Shown: piece after piece, positions 5,905 through 11,712 of the stretch
Numbering within the stretch: the first letter of the stretch is position 1
Layout: each line of letters opens with the position of its first letter
Assembly: GCA_020426425.1 (NCBI GenBank)
Contig: JAGQQB010000052.1
Span: forward strand, 1-11,712
DNA: 11,712 nt
Origin: Planctomycetaceae bacterium
GTDB taxonomy: Bacteria > Planctomycetota > Planctomycetia > Planctomycetales > Planctomycetaceae
Reading direction: 5' to 3'
The notes under the pieces: generated by a model
What the model was told of the DNA's origin: nothing
Database searches by the model: none
Seen by the model: the letters and a program-made list of their open reading frames with translations, nothing else
Translations under genes and position numbers: made by a program

Positions 5905-7728
5905 TCACGGTTGTAAATAGAGTTGCTCATCGCCCTGAACAGCCAGATAGGACCGATCAGCGGCGACATCTGCAAATTCCGACTTCGTTCCATCCGGCCA
6001 GTTGATCGTCAATCGCGGACATTGTGTCGCCTCACCCAGGCCGAAGTGCAGCAAGGTCTCATTGTGTGATTGGAAACTCCCACCGCCATCCAGTGTTTGC
6101 AATTGGCTTGACTCGCCACCGTCCGCGACGACCTTGGCCCCAATCGCGTCTCGGTTGCCCAAGCCAGTTCCGACAAGTCTCAACTGAATGCAGTGACCGC
6201 TGTCCGATGTCTCGTTCAGCAGGACCTGCGATGGTCGCTGCGTGTCGGTCATGATGACATCCAGCCGCCCATCGCGATTCAGATCGCAGCGCGCCACTCC
6301 ACGGCCAAACGCTGGTGCCGTGAATGTCGCACCACACTGCCGTGACACATCGGCAAACGTCTTGTTGGCCCGGTTCCAGAAGAACTGTGGCGGTATTCCG
6401 TAGGGCTCATTGTTGCCCGCCCACATGTTGTCATCCACATGCCCGTTGGCCACAAACAAATCAAGCCAGCCATCGTTGTCGGCATCCAGGAACGTCGTGC
6501 CCCAGCCCATGGTTGACCGCGAGTAGCTCCCGAGCCGCGAGGGAATCGTCGCGTCGAGAAATCCGTTCCCGGCCATGTTCTCGTACAAGACGTTCGGCTC
6601 CGCGTAGAAGTTCGTGATGTGCAAATCGAGGTCGCCATCGCGATCGTAATCACCGGCGGCAATGCCCATGCTGGATTCCGCGACACCCGAGGCATTCACC
6701 GCGCATCCCAGAGTGAGTGCCTCGTCGGCAAACTCCGGATCAGCGTGAGCAACGGACTCGTCCCGCGGTGCTTGACGCACATACAGAAAGTTGGGCATCC
6801 CATCGTTGGCGACATAGATGTCGAGACGACCATCGCCGTTGAAATCGGCGATGACCACACCCAGTCCCTTGCCGTCAACACCGGTGATTCCGGCAGCGCT
6901 GGTCACATCCCGCCAGCCTCCCACACCATCACTCAACAGTAGCCAGTCGTCCGCTGCCGCATACTGTGTTGGAGAACACTGCATGTAACCGTCTGGGCTT
7001 TCTGGACGTGGACAGAGCTTTGGATGCCGCATGTTATCCTGAACATAGTTGACCACGTACAGGTCGAGGTGTCCGTCGTCATTAAAGTCCGCGCATGCCA
7101 GACTGGAAGTCCAACTCGCTGGCAAGTCGGTGAAGGCGGTGGCATCCCGGGAGTATGTACCGTCCCCGTTATTCCAGAACAGTTGCAGTCCGTCGATTGC
7201 TCCAATCACCAAGTCGGCAAAGCCATCGCCATTGAGATCTTTCGCGGTGCAACCCGTGTGGTAACCGGTGGATTGCAGTGCCGAATGGTCCGTGACATTG
7301 ACGAACGCTCCCGAGGTCCCGCGAAATAACACATCGTGATGGACGTCGGCGTCATCCAGTTCGGGATAACGGCAACCATCAATGAACAGCACATCAGGTC
7401 GGGCATCGCGATCGAAGTCGAACACTCCGCAACCACCACCGTTCGCCTCCAGGATGCGATGCTGTCCGCGAAAGTCGTTGTAACGGGTGAATTGCAATCC
7501 CAACTCGGCAGAGGACTCGCGAAACCGAATGGGCGAATCGACAGTTGGGACCGCTGGCACATTCGCCGACAATGTTCCTGCCGGCTCCTCCGCGCCCATT
7601 GGGTCCGATGGCGTCGATGTGCGCTCTTCGGGCGGATTTACGGGAATCGGTTCGGTCTGCGGCGAGCAGCCTGCGAACAGCAGCAGACATAAGGCGACGC
7701 TTCGCATGTTCCCGATCAGTGAGTTCAT
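5905..7728 (-). CDS. FG-GAP/VCBS repeat lipoprotein with C-terminal ASPIC/UnbV domain
   Basis: This 607-aa protein starts with a lipoprotein signal (LLLFAGC, lipidated Cys21) and a Pro/Thr/Glu-rich linker to about residue 65. A propeller-type region follows with seven calcium-binding loops of the form DxNxDGxxD, at 104-112, 164-172, 214-222, 295-303, 360-368, 415-423 and 482-490. The first has Ala in place of Gly. Residues about 511-600 match the ASPIC/UnbV (CRTAC-like) domain, with DAIGAKV, GGGSFQSHNE and INWPDG. It is likely surface-exposed and may bind or scaffold proteins or glycans; no enzymatic role can be claimed. ATG 7728 overlaps the upstream TPR gene stop as ATGA, so the two are translationally coupled. 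A longer frame to 7905 exists but would run through the TPR gene and bury the lipoprotein signal. Confidence 0.88.
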   Translation of the reverse strand: MNSLIGNMRSVALCLLLFAGCSPQTEPIPVNPPEERTSTPSDPMGAEEPAGTLSANVPAVPTVDSPIRFRESSAELGLQFTRYNDFRGQHRILEANGGGCGVFDFDRDARPDVLFIDGCRYPELDDADVHHDVLFRGTSGAFVNVTDHSALQSTGYHTGCTAKDLNGDGFADLVIGAIDGLQLFWNNGDGTYSRDATAFTDLPASWTSSLACADFNDDGHLDLYVVNYVQDNMRHPKLCPRPESPDGYMQCSPTQYAAADDWLLLSDGVGGWRDVTSAAGITGVDGKGLGVVIADFNGDGRLDIYVANDGMPNFLYVRQAPRDESVAHADPEFADEALTLGCAVNASGVAESSMGIAAGDYDRDGDLDLHITNFYAEPNVLYENMAGNGFLDATIPSRLGSYSRSTMGWGTTFLDADNDGWLDLFVANGHVDDNMWAGNNEPYGIPPQFFWNRANKTFADVSRQCGATFTAPAFGRGVARCDLNRDGRLDVIMTDTQRPSQVLLNETSDSGHCIQLRLVGTGLGNRDAIGAKVVADGGESSQLQTLDGGGSFQSHNETLLHFGLGEATQCPRLTINWPDGTKSEFADVAADRSYLAVQGDEQLYLQP

Positions 7729-8936
7729 GGCTTGCCCTCTTCGACCTGCAATGATTCCAGGAGCTGTTGAGCGCCAGCATGCTTGTCGTTCACTCGCACC
7801 GCCACCTGGGCAATGACGCGGGCCTGGTCCAGCAGACCGGCCGTTCGACACAGTTCGCCAATCTCCACCAGCGGATCGGGATTGTCTGGCTCCTGGCCAG
7901 ACCAACCGAGCCGATTCTGAATACGCGCCAACGTCTGAACCTTGATTGTGGCGTCATCAGCCAGTTGCTTGTCGCCTGTCAGCCGAGCCGCCTGCGCCAG
8001 CCCCGTCCAGGCAGCGGCGCTGGCTCCATCGAGTTCCAATGCCACCCGAAACTCCGCAATCGCCAGAGTGAAGTCACGCTTTCGCAAGGCGATCTGTCCA
8101 CGATAGATCGGCGCTGACCACGAACCCCCTCGCCGCACGACCGGAGAAGTCGCCAGCCGCTCCAGCGATTCCAGATCCCCCGCCTGCTCAAAGACGTACA
8201 TGGCCGCATCAAGCACCGCAGGCGCCTCAGGCGCTTCGTCGAGCATCGCCCTGGCTAAGGCCAGTGCCTGATCGACTTCGCCCAGCGAAGCGAGGTACTT
8301 GGCCTTGGCAGCGCGCAAGGCGAGCGAATTGGGACTCTGTTCCAGCCAGCGGTCGAGGGTTTCCACTGCGGCCGGGCCATTCCAGCGGAACACTGTGGGA
8401 AAGCAATACAGCATCGTGTGGAATGGATCGGACAACTGCTGAGAAACGAGCGTCTGTAGCATTGGCTGTCGCTCTTCGAACTGCAACAGGATGCCCAGGA
8501 TGTAGACGATTCCTTCTTCGGCATGGACGCGATAGCCGGTCAACCTGGGATCGTCCGGGGCTAGCTCCAGGAATCGGCGATACTGTTCAAGCGCCGCCTC
8601 CCCCTGATGAAACTCCAAGTGGACATCCGCCTGTTGGAAGCGGGCGATCCAGCCATATTGAGGGTGAGCATCCGGAATCTCCTGCAGGCAAGCCATGGCC
8701 ACCTGCCAGTCCTGTTTTGCGATCGAAGACTCTGCGAGCCAACTGAACACATCCATCCGGTCCGGTGAACGGCCATACTGTTGGGAGAACTCGTTTGTCG
8801 CCTGCACGAATGCGTCGACGGAGACCCCCTCAGGGATTTCCAGTTTCGATTCCTGGCGCCTTGTAAGAGAGTTGTCGCAGCCGATCAGCAGCAGGCTGGC
8901 CAATAGCAGAACGCCGGTGATGGACTGATCACGCAT
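7725..8936 (-). CDS. TPR-repeat lipoprotein
   Basis: This 403-aa protein begins with a lipoprotein signal peptide (LLLIGC, lipidated Cys20). The rest is mostly helical with tetratricopeptide-like repeats: WQVAMACLQEIPDAHPQYGW, GEAALEQYRRFLELAPDDP, ALRAAKAKYLASLGEVDQAL, DFTLAIAEFRVALELDG and the final LLDQARVIAQVAVRVN. TPR arrays bind other proteins, and its coupled partner is the FG-GAP/UnbV lipoprotein directly downstream. Pairing of TPR and ASPIC/UnbV genes is common in planctomycetes and related phyla, but the joint function is not established. ATG 8936 has no Shine-Dalgarno sequence and sits only 25 bases beyond the T-run of the preceding terminator, leaving no room for an ordinary promoter in between. 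Confidence 0.85.
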   Translation of the reverse strand: MRDQSITGVLLLASLLLIGCDNSLTRRQESKLEIPEGVSVDAFVQATNEFSQQYGRSPDRMDVFSWLAESSIAKQDWQVAMACLQEIPDAHPQYGWIARFQQADVHLEFHQGEAALEQYRRFLELAPDDPRLTGYRVHAEEGIVYILGILLQFEERQPMLQTLVSQQLSDPFHTMLYCFPTVFRWNGPAAVETLDRWLEQSPNSLALRAAKAKYLASLGEVDQALALARAMLDEAPEAPAVLDAAMYVFEQAGDLESLERLATSPVVRRGGSWSAPIYRGQIALRKRDFTLAIAEFRVALELDGASAAAWTGLAQAARLTGDKQLADDATIKVQTLARIQNRLGWSGQEPDNPDPLVEIGELCRTAGLLDQARVIAQVAVRVNDKHAGAQQLLESLQVEEGKP

Positions 8937-8961
8937 CTATGCGCCAACTCGAACGCTGTAC

Positions 8962-9003
8962 AAAAAAGCAGGCAGGCCCCTTGCAATCAAGGAACCTGCC
9001 TGC
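8962..9003 (-). terminator. Intrinsic terminator of the first DUF1559 gene
   Basis: On the minus strand a 9-base stem (gcaggcagg with cctgcctgc), a 2-base internal mismatch and a further 5-base stem (ccttg/caagg) close on a 4-base loop and are followed by six T (plus-strand a at 8962-8967). It starts 30 bases past the stop of the DUF1559 gene. Form and position are those of a strong Rho-independent terminator. Confidence 0.9.
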
Positions 9004-9032
9004 ATGGTATCGCGCAGAATGTGAACTCGAAA

Positions 9033-10022
9033 CTACAGTTCGCCAACCACTTCGAAGCCAGCGATGCTGTTCGTGTTCCGCAGAACCTGGAAGTTCACGT
9101 TGTCTGAAACAAACCGGACCGAACCGTCACCCAGCAGGCCGTGGACACCGCCCACATGCATGCTGCGTGCCGTCGACTGGCCATCGCCGTTGCCGTGGCA
9201 GGCCATCTTCACGGTGCCGTTGTTATTGCAGTGGTGAATGTCTTCCCCATTGTTGGTGTTGTCGTTGATGCCGTGGCAGTCACCGACTTCATCACATCCA
9301 CCCACCAGACTGGCACCGTGACGACCGAGCGACCAGGTCCCGCGAGGATCGTTCCCATCCACACCTGCACGAATTTCCCACACGGCGAAGGTGGTCGACG
9401 TGCCATCCACGAGGTCAGCAATCCGAGCCGAGGTGTTGAAGCCAAACACGCCGCGCTGAGTGCTGGAAAACGTGGTCCAGACTTGGCGAGTGTTGGCCTG
9501 CTTGCCCAGGTTGCCACCATAGTTGCCACGCGCCCATTGCGGGGTAGTTCCGGCAGCGGCAGCGTTGTCGTACGTGCTTCGAGCCAATGCCGTCCGGTTG
9601 AACGAATCGGAGGGGCACTTGTAGCCGGGCAATTCGGTCCGAATAATCGGCTGATTGTTCGGATGATTCAGCGATTGGTTGACATCAATCTGGTTGTACA
9701 GCGGTGCCTGATCCATGTACGGCAGGATGTGACACATCCAGTTCAGGCCAGCCTGATCGGCAAACGTGTCGCCGTTGTTGGTGTAGTCACTCAGGCCAAC
9801 GCTGCTGATGACCCGCAACGATCCCGGCGGGAAGATGTTGTGGGTGTCATGGTAGTTGTGAATTGCCAGCCCAATTTGCTTGAGATTGTTCTTGCACTGA
9901 GACCGGCGAGCAGCCTCGCGAGCCTGCTGGACCGCAGGCAACAACAACGCGATCAGAATCGCGATAATCGCGATCACGACCAACAGTTCGATCAGGGTAA
10001 ACGCACGACGCAAACATTTCAT
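9033..10022 (-). CDS. DUF1559 domain protein with type IV prepilin-like N-terminus (paralogue 1)
   Basis: This 329-aa protein has the hallmark N-terminus of planctomycete DUF1559 (SBP_bac_10) proteins: a short basic leader, then AFTLIELLVVIAIIAIL and the helix ending QQAREAARRSQCKNN. A prepilin peptidase would cut between Ala7 and Phe8; Ala replaces the usual Gly, and Glu12 is the conserved fifth residue of the mature form. The remainder is the exported domain with NYHDTHNIFPPGS near the start and the GDGSVRF ending motif about 30 residues from the C-terminus. Residues 241-288 carry four Cys (243, 249, 265, 275) and several His. ATG 10022 is preferred because GGAG lies 10 bases upstream and the leader is then prepilin-like; an upstream ATG at 10097 adds a non-conserved 25-residue leader. 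Role is probably a pseudopilin-like surface protein; exact function unknown. Confidence 0.9.
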   Translation of the reverse strand: MKCLRRAFTLIELLVVIAIIAILIALLLPAVQQAREAARRSQCKNNLKQIGLAIHNYHDTHNIFPPGSLRVISSVGLSDYTNNGDTFADQAGLNWMCHILPYMDQAPLYNQIDVNQSLNHPNNQPIIRTELPGYKCPSDSFNRTALARSTYDNAAAAGTTPQWARGNYGGNLGKQANTRQVWTTFSSTQRGVFGFNTSARIADLVDGTSTTFAVWEIRAGVDGNDPRGTWSLGRHGASLVGGCDEVGDCHGINDNTNNGEDIHHCNNNGTVKMACHGNGDGQSTARSMHVGGVHGLLGDGSVRFVSDNVNFQVLRNTNSIAGFEVVGEL

Positions 10023-10032
10023 GGGCAGGTTC

Positions 10033-10036
10033 TCCG
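10033..10036 (-). promoter_or_regulatory. Ribosome binding site deciding the DUF1559-1 start
   Basis: GGAG on the minus strand, 10 bases before ATG 10022. It supports this start over the in-frame ATG at 10097 and matches the position of the equivalent site in the second paralogue. Confidence 0.6.
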
Positions 10037-10101
10037 GATACGGGACGATGGAAATCGGAGGAAGAAAAGGCGAAAATGCCAACTCCGACACAAACATCAG
10101 T

Positions 10102-10128
10102 ATCGTATCATAGGTCGAATTGCGTCAA
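10102..10128 (-). promoter_or_regulatory. Possible sigma-70-type promoter of DUF1559-1
   Basis: On the minus strand TTGACG (10123-10128) is followed after 15 bases by TACGAT (10102-10107). Both hexamers are near consensus but the spacer is short. Transcription would start near 10095, giving a leader of roughly 70 bases before ATG 10022 and placing the alternative ATG 10097 at or before the transcript start. Confidence 0.35.
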
Positions 10129-10248
10129 CCGAAAAGCAAAAAACGTTGAAGAAATCTCTTCCGGAACTGTATGCACGGCCCTCTAGTCGAAGTGCCTCAA
10201 AGTCCCCGGCGCCCCATCACCATTTTCGACTGCCCCGGTCAAAAATAA

Positions 10249-10281
10249 CGGGTGAGATCCGCCTGAGGCAAATCTCACCCG
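10249..10281 (-). terminator. Intrinsic terminator of the second DUF1559 gene
   Basis: A perfect 10-base stem (cgggtgagat at 10249-10258, atctcacccg at 10272-10281) encloses a 13-base loop that can itself form a small gcc/ggc stem. On the minus strand it is followed by ttattttt. It starts 36 bases beyond the gene's stop, so the two DUF1559 genes appear to be separate transcription units. Confidence 0.88.
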
Positions 10282-10317
10282 CTTCTAACCAATCAGACTC
10301 TTGGATCTTCCGATCGT

Positions 10318-11322
10318 CTAGAACTCGCCAATCACCTGGAAGTCGGCAATACTATTCAGGTTGCGCAAGGTGGTGGTGTCCAGGTTCTCCTGAATGAATC
10401 GGACGGAACCATCGCCCAGCAAGGCATGGACGCCGCCGACGTGCATGCTACGGGCGGTCGCCTGGCCATCATTATTGCCGTGGCAGGCCATACCTACGGT
10501 GCCGTTGTTGTTGCAGTGGTGAATGTCTTCACCGCCGCTGGTGTTGTCGTTGATGCCGTGGCAATCCCCTTGCTCGTCACAACCACCGACCAGCGAAGCT
10601 CCCAGGCGTCCCATGGCCCAGGTTCCGCGAGGGTCATTGTTATCAACACCGGCCATGATTTCCCAGACAACGACGACATTGGTGGTCCCGTCCACGATAT
10701 CGCCGATCCGTGCCGAGGTGTTGCGACCGAGGGCGCCACGATCGGTGCTTGCCAGCGACGTCCAAACGCGACGCGCTTCACCGGTGTCTAACTGACGTCC
10801 CAGGTTTGCACCGTAGTTGCCGCGCGCCCATTCAGGAGTCGTGCCGGTAGCCGCAGGATTGTCGTACGAACCGCGAGCGAGCGCAGTCCGGCCAAATGCA
10901 TCTGACGGGCAGCGGTAGGCGGGGACAATCTGTCGAATCGAAGGATGGTTGTTCGGGTGATTCATCGACTGGTTGACGTCCAATTGGTTGTACAGCGACG
11001 CTTGATCGACAAACGGCAAAATGTGGACGCACCAGTTGAAGCCAAGCTCGTCGGCTGTGTTGTCACCGTTATTCTGGTAATCCGAGAGGCCGACATTGGC
11101 AATCACGCGTAGCGCTGCGGGCGGAAAAATGTTGTGCGTGTCGTGATAGTTGTGCAATGCCAGACCAATCTGCTTGGCGTTGTTCTTGCACTGCGACCGG
11201 CGGGCAGCCTCGCGAGCCTGCTGGACAGCTGGCAACAAGAGGGCGATGAGAATCGCGATGATCGCGATAACGACGAGCAATTCAATCAGGGTAAAGGCTT
11301 TACGCCGCACGAGACTCAACAT
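10318..11322 (-). CDS. DUF1559 domain protein with type IV prepilin-like N-terminus (paralogue 2)
   Basis: This 334-aa protein is about 75% identical by eye to the DUF1559 protein encoded just downstream, over its whole length, which indicates a tandem duplication. The leader is MLSLVRRKA, with predicted prepilin cleavage between Ala9 and Phe10 of AFTLIELLVV. The transmembrane helix and the QQAREAARRSQCKNN segment are identical to the paralogue. The His/Cys-rich cassette is kept (residues 246-293, Cys 248, 254, 270, 280), as is the LLGDGSVRF ending. Differences are concentrated in the middle (around the DTGEARRVWT insertion) and the last 25 residues. ATG 11322 is chosen because GGAG lies 8 bases upstream (11331-11334); an in-frame GTG at 11331 overlaps that site. 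It is likely exported and possibly assembled by a pilus-like or secretion apparatus encoded elsewhere; function unknown. Confidence 0.9.
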   Translation of the reverse strand: MLSLVRRKAFTLIELLVVIAIIAILIALLLPAVQQAREAARRSQCKNNAKQIGLALHNYHDTHNIFPPAALRVIANVGLSDYQNNGDNTADELGFNWCVHILPFVDQASLYNQLDVNQSMNHPNNHPSIRQIVPAYRCPSDAFGRTALARGSYDNPAATGTTPEWARGNYGANLGRQLDTGEARRVWTSLASTDRGALGRNTSARIGDIVDGTTNVVVVWEIMAGVDNNDPRGTWAMGRLGASLVGGCDEQGDCHGINDNTSGGEDIHHCNNNGTVGMACHGNNDGQATARSMHVGGVHALLGDGSVRFIQENLDTTTLRNLNSIADFQVIGEF

Positions 11323-11330
11323 GCGCAACA

Positions 11331-11334
11331 CTCC
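11331..11334 (-). promoter_or_regulatory. Ribosome binding site deciding the DUF1559-2 start
   Basis: GGAG on the minus strand, 8 bases before ATG 11322. A start at GTG 11331 would overlap this site, so the ATG is favoured. Confidence 0.6.
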
Positions 11335-11361
11335 AGGAACCAGAACGGACAGAGGACAACG

Positions 11362-11383
11362 ACTCTCGAAACCGATCGAGAGT
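11362..11383. promoter_or_regulatory. Short palindrome in the leader of DUF1559-2
   Basis: actctcg (11362-11368) and cgagagt (11377-11383) form a perfect 7-base inverted repeat with an 8-base spacer, 40 bases upstream of ATG 11322. It could be an operator half-site pair or a leader hairpin. The first paralogue shows no obvious equivalent. Confidence 0.3.
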
Positions 11384-11451
11384 AAGACCTTGCACAGAGT
11401 TTAACGTTTTTCGGCGAGCAATGTATCGCACTATTTGTATAGATTCTGTGC

Positions 11452-11655
11452 CTATCGGGAAGATTCTAATGCACCTCGCGCCGGGAGAGCAACGAATTTC
11501 TCGACGATCTTGAGTGACAACGAACTTGATCCGATCGCTTTTTCTTCGGTGATCCTTTCGGCTATCCTGCGTTTGGTATTGGATGGAGTTGCGGTATTGG
11601 CGTTGAAATTCCTGGATTCGTCCGTCGATGGGAAGTCCTGAGTTTCCTGCACCAC
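11452..11655 (-). CDS. Doubtful small ORF with a good ribosome binding site
   Basis: This 67-aa frame starts at GTG 11655, with AAAAGGAG (11665-11672 on the minus strand) 9 bases upstream. The product is polar, with a Ser/Thr/Asn-rich first half and a short basic/helical second half (IAERITEEKA, SLKIVEKFVA). It has no signal peptide, membrane segment or recognisable domain. A stop codon directly precedes the start. Codon use is not clearly that of the neighbours, and other frames are open here too, so it may well be chance. Confidence 0.2.
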   Translation of the reverse strand: MVQETQDFPSTDESRNFNANTATPSNTKRRIAERITEEKAIGSSSLSLKIVEKFVALPARGALESSR

Positions 11656-11712
11656 TCAAGAGCACTCCTTTTCAAAGCATCAAGAACACCACCGTCCGTG
11701 TTCATCGGGGCG

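Larger units (their letters stand above)
11323..11712. other. Upstream region of DUF1559-2, largely non-coding
   Basis: About 390 bases reach the window edge. They are visibly richer in A and T than the coding regions and should contain the promoter of the second DUF1559 gene, though no convincing -35/-10 pair could be picked. A 7-base palindrome at 11362-11383 and one doubtful small ORF at 11452-11655 are listed separately. Any larger gene would have to lie beyond the edge. Confidence 0.5.

Noticed and set aside
7729..7905. Upstream extension of the FG-GAP protein
   Set aside because: It would overlap the TPR gene by 181 bases and hide the lipoprotein signal; ATG 7728 gives a proper signal and a 4-base overlap.
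10023..10097. Upstream extension of DUF1559-1 to ATG 10097
   Set aside because: The extra 25 residues are unlike prepilin leaders, and a ribosome binding site fits ATG 10022.
9141..10397. Long plus-strand ORF (418 aa) opposite DUF1559-1
   Set aside because: It is antisense to a gene with clear family motifs, a ribosome binding site and a terminator, and it runs on through the next gene's terminator.

Overview
The window most likely comes from a member of the Planctomycetota, probably an environmental or metagenomic contig. The evidence is the combination of a sulfatase, two DUF1559 proteins with type IV prepilin-like N-termini, a TPR lipoprotein paired with an FG-GAP/ASPIC-UnbV lipoprotein, a degenerate beta-ketoacyl-synthase-like protein, and frequent lack of Shine-Dalgarno sequences. 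No rRNA, tRNA, CRISPR array, transposase or phage gene was seen.

Layout. (a) 82-1521 (+): a sulfatase reading frame split by one in-frame TAG at 907-909. Base composition and codon choice change close to that stop, so a pseudogene, a base error or a chimeric join must be considered. (b) 1518-2099 (+): a small exported protein that overlaps the sulfatase end by 4 bases (ATGA). (c) 2100-2652: non-coding, with two separate imperfect inverted-repeat elements, the second touching the end of the next gene. (d) 2653-3954 (-): a KAS-II-like protein in which the nucleophilic Cys is Ser and the second catalytic His is Asn. (e) 3955-4332: divergent intergenic region. (f) 4333-5898 (+): a 2,5-dioxovalerate (alpha-ketoglutarate semialdehyde) dehydrogenase-type enzyme. 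(g) 5905-7728 (-) and 7725-8936 (-): an FG-GAP/UnbV lipoprotein and a TPR lipoprotein; the TPR gene is upstream and the two overlap by 4 bases. (h) 9033-10022 (-) and 10318-11322 (-): tandem DUF1559 paralogues, about 75% identical by eye, each followed by its own intrinsic terminator. (i) 11323-11712: upstream region of the second paralogue, with a short palindrome and one weakly supported small ORF.

How the parts may work together. The minus-strand block from 11322 to 5905 encodes four exported proteins in a row. The TPR start codon lies only 25 bases beyond the terminator of the first DUF1559 gene, so the TPR/FG-GAP pair may depend on terminator read-through. The sulfatase and its coupled partner look like part of a polysaccharide-degradation repertoire. 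The dehydrogenase would complete oxidative uronate or pentose catabolism to alpha-ketoglutarate, but no other gene of that pathway is in view. I found no clear new multi-gene system. The strongest oddities are the active-site substitutions in the KAS-like protein, the split sulfatase with its codon-usage change, and the terminator placed directly before the TPR gene.
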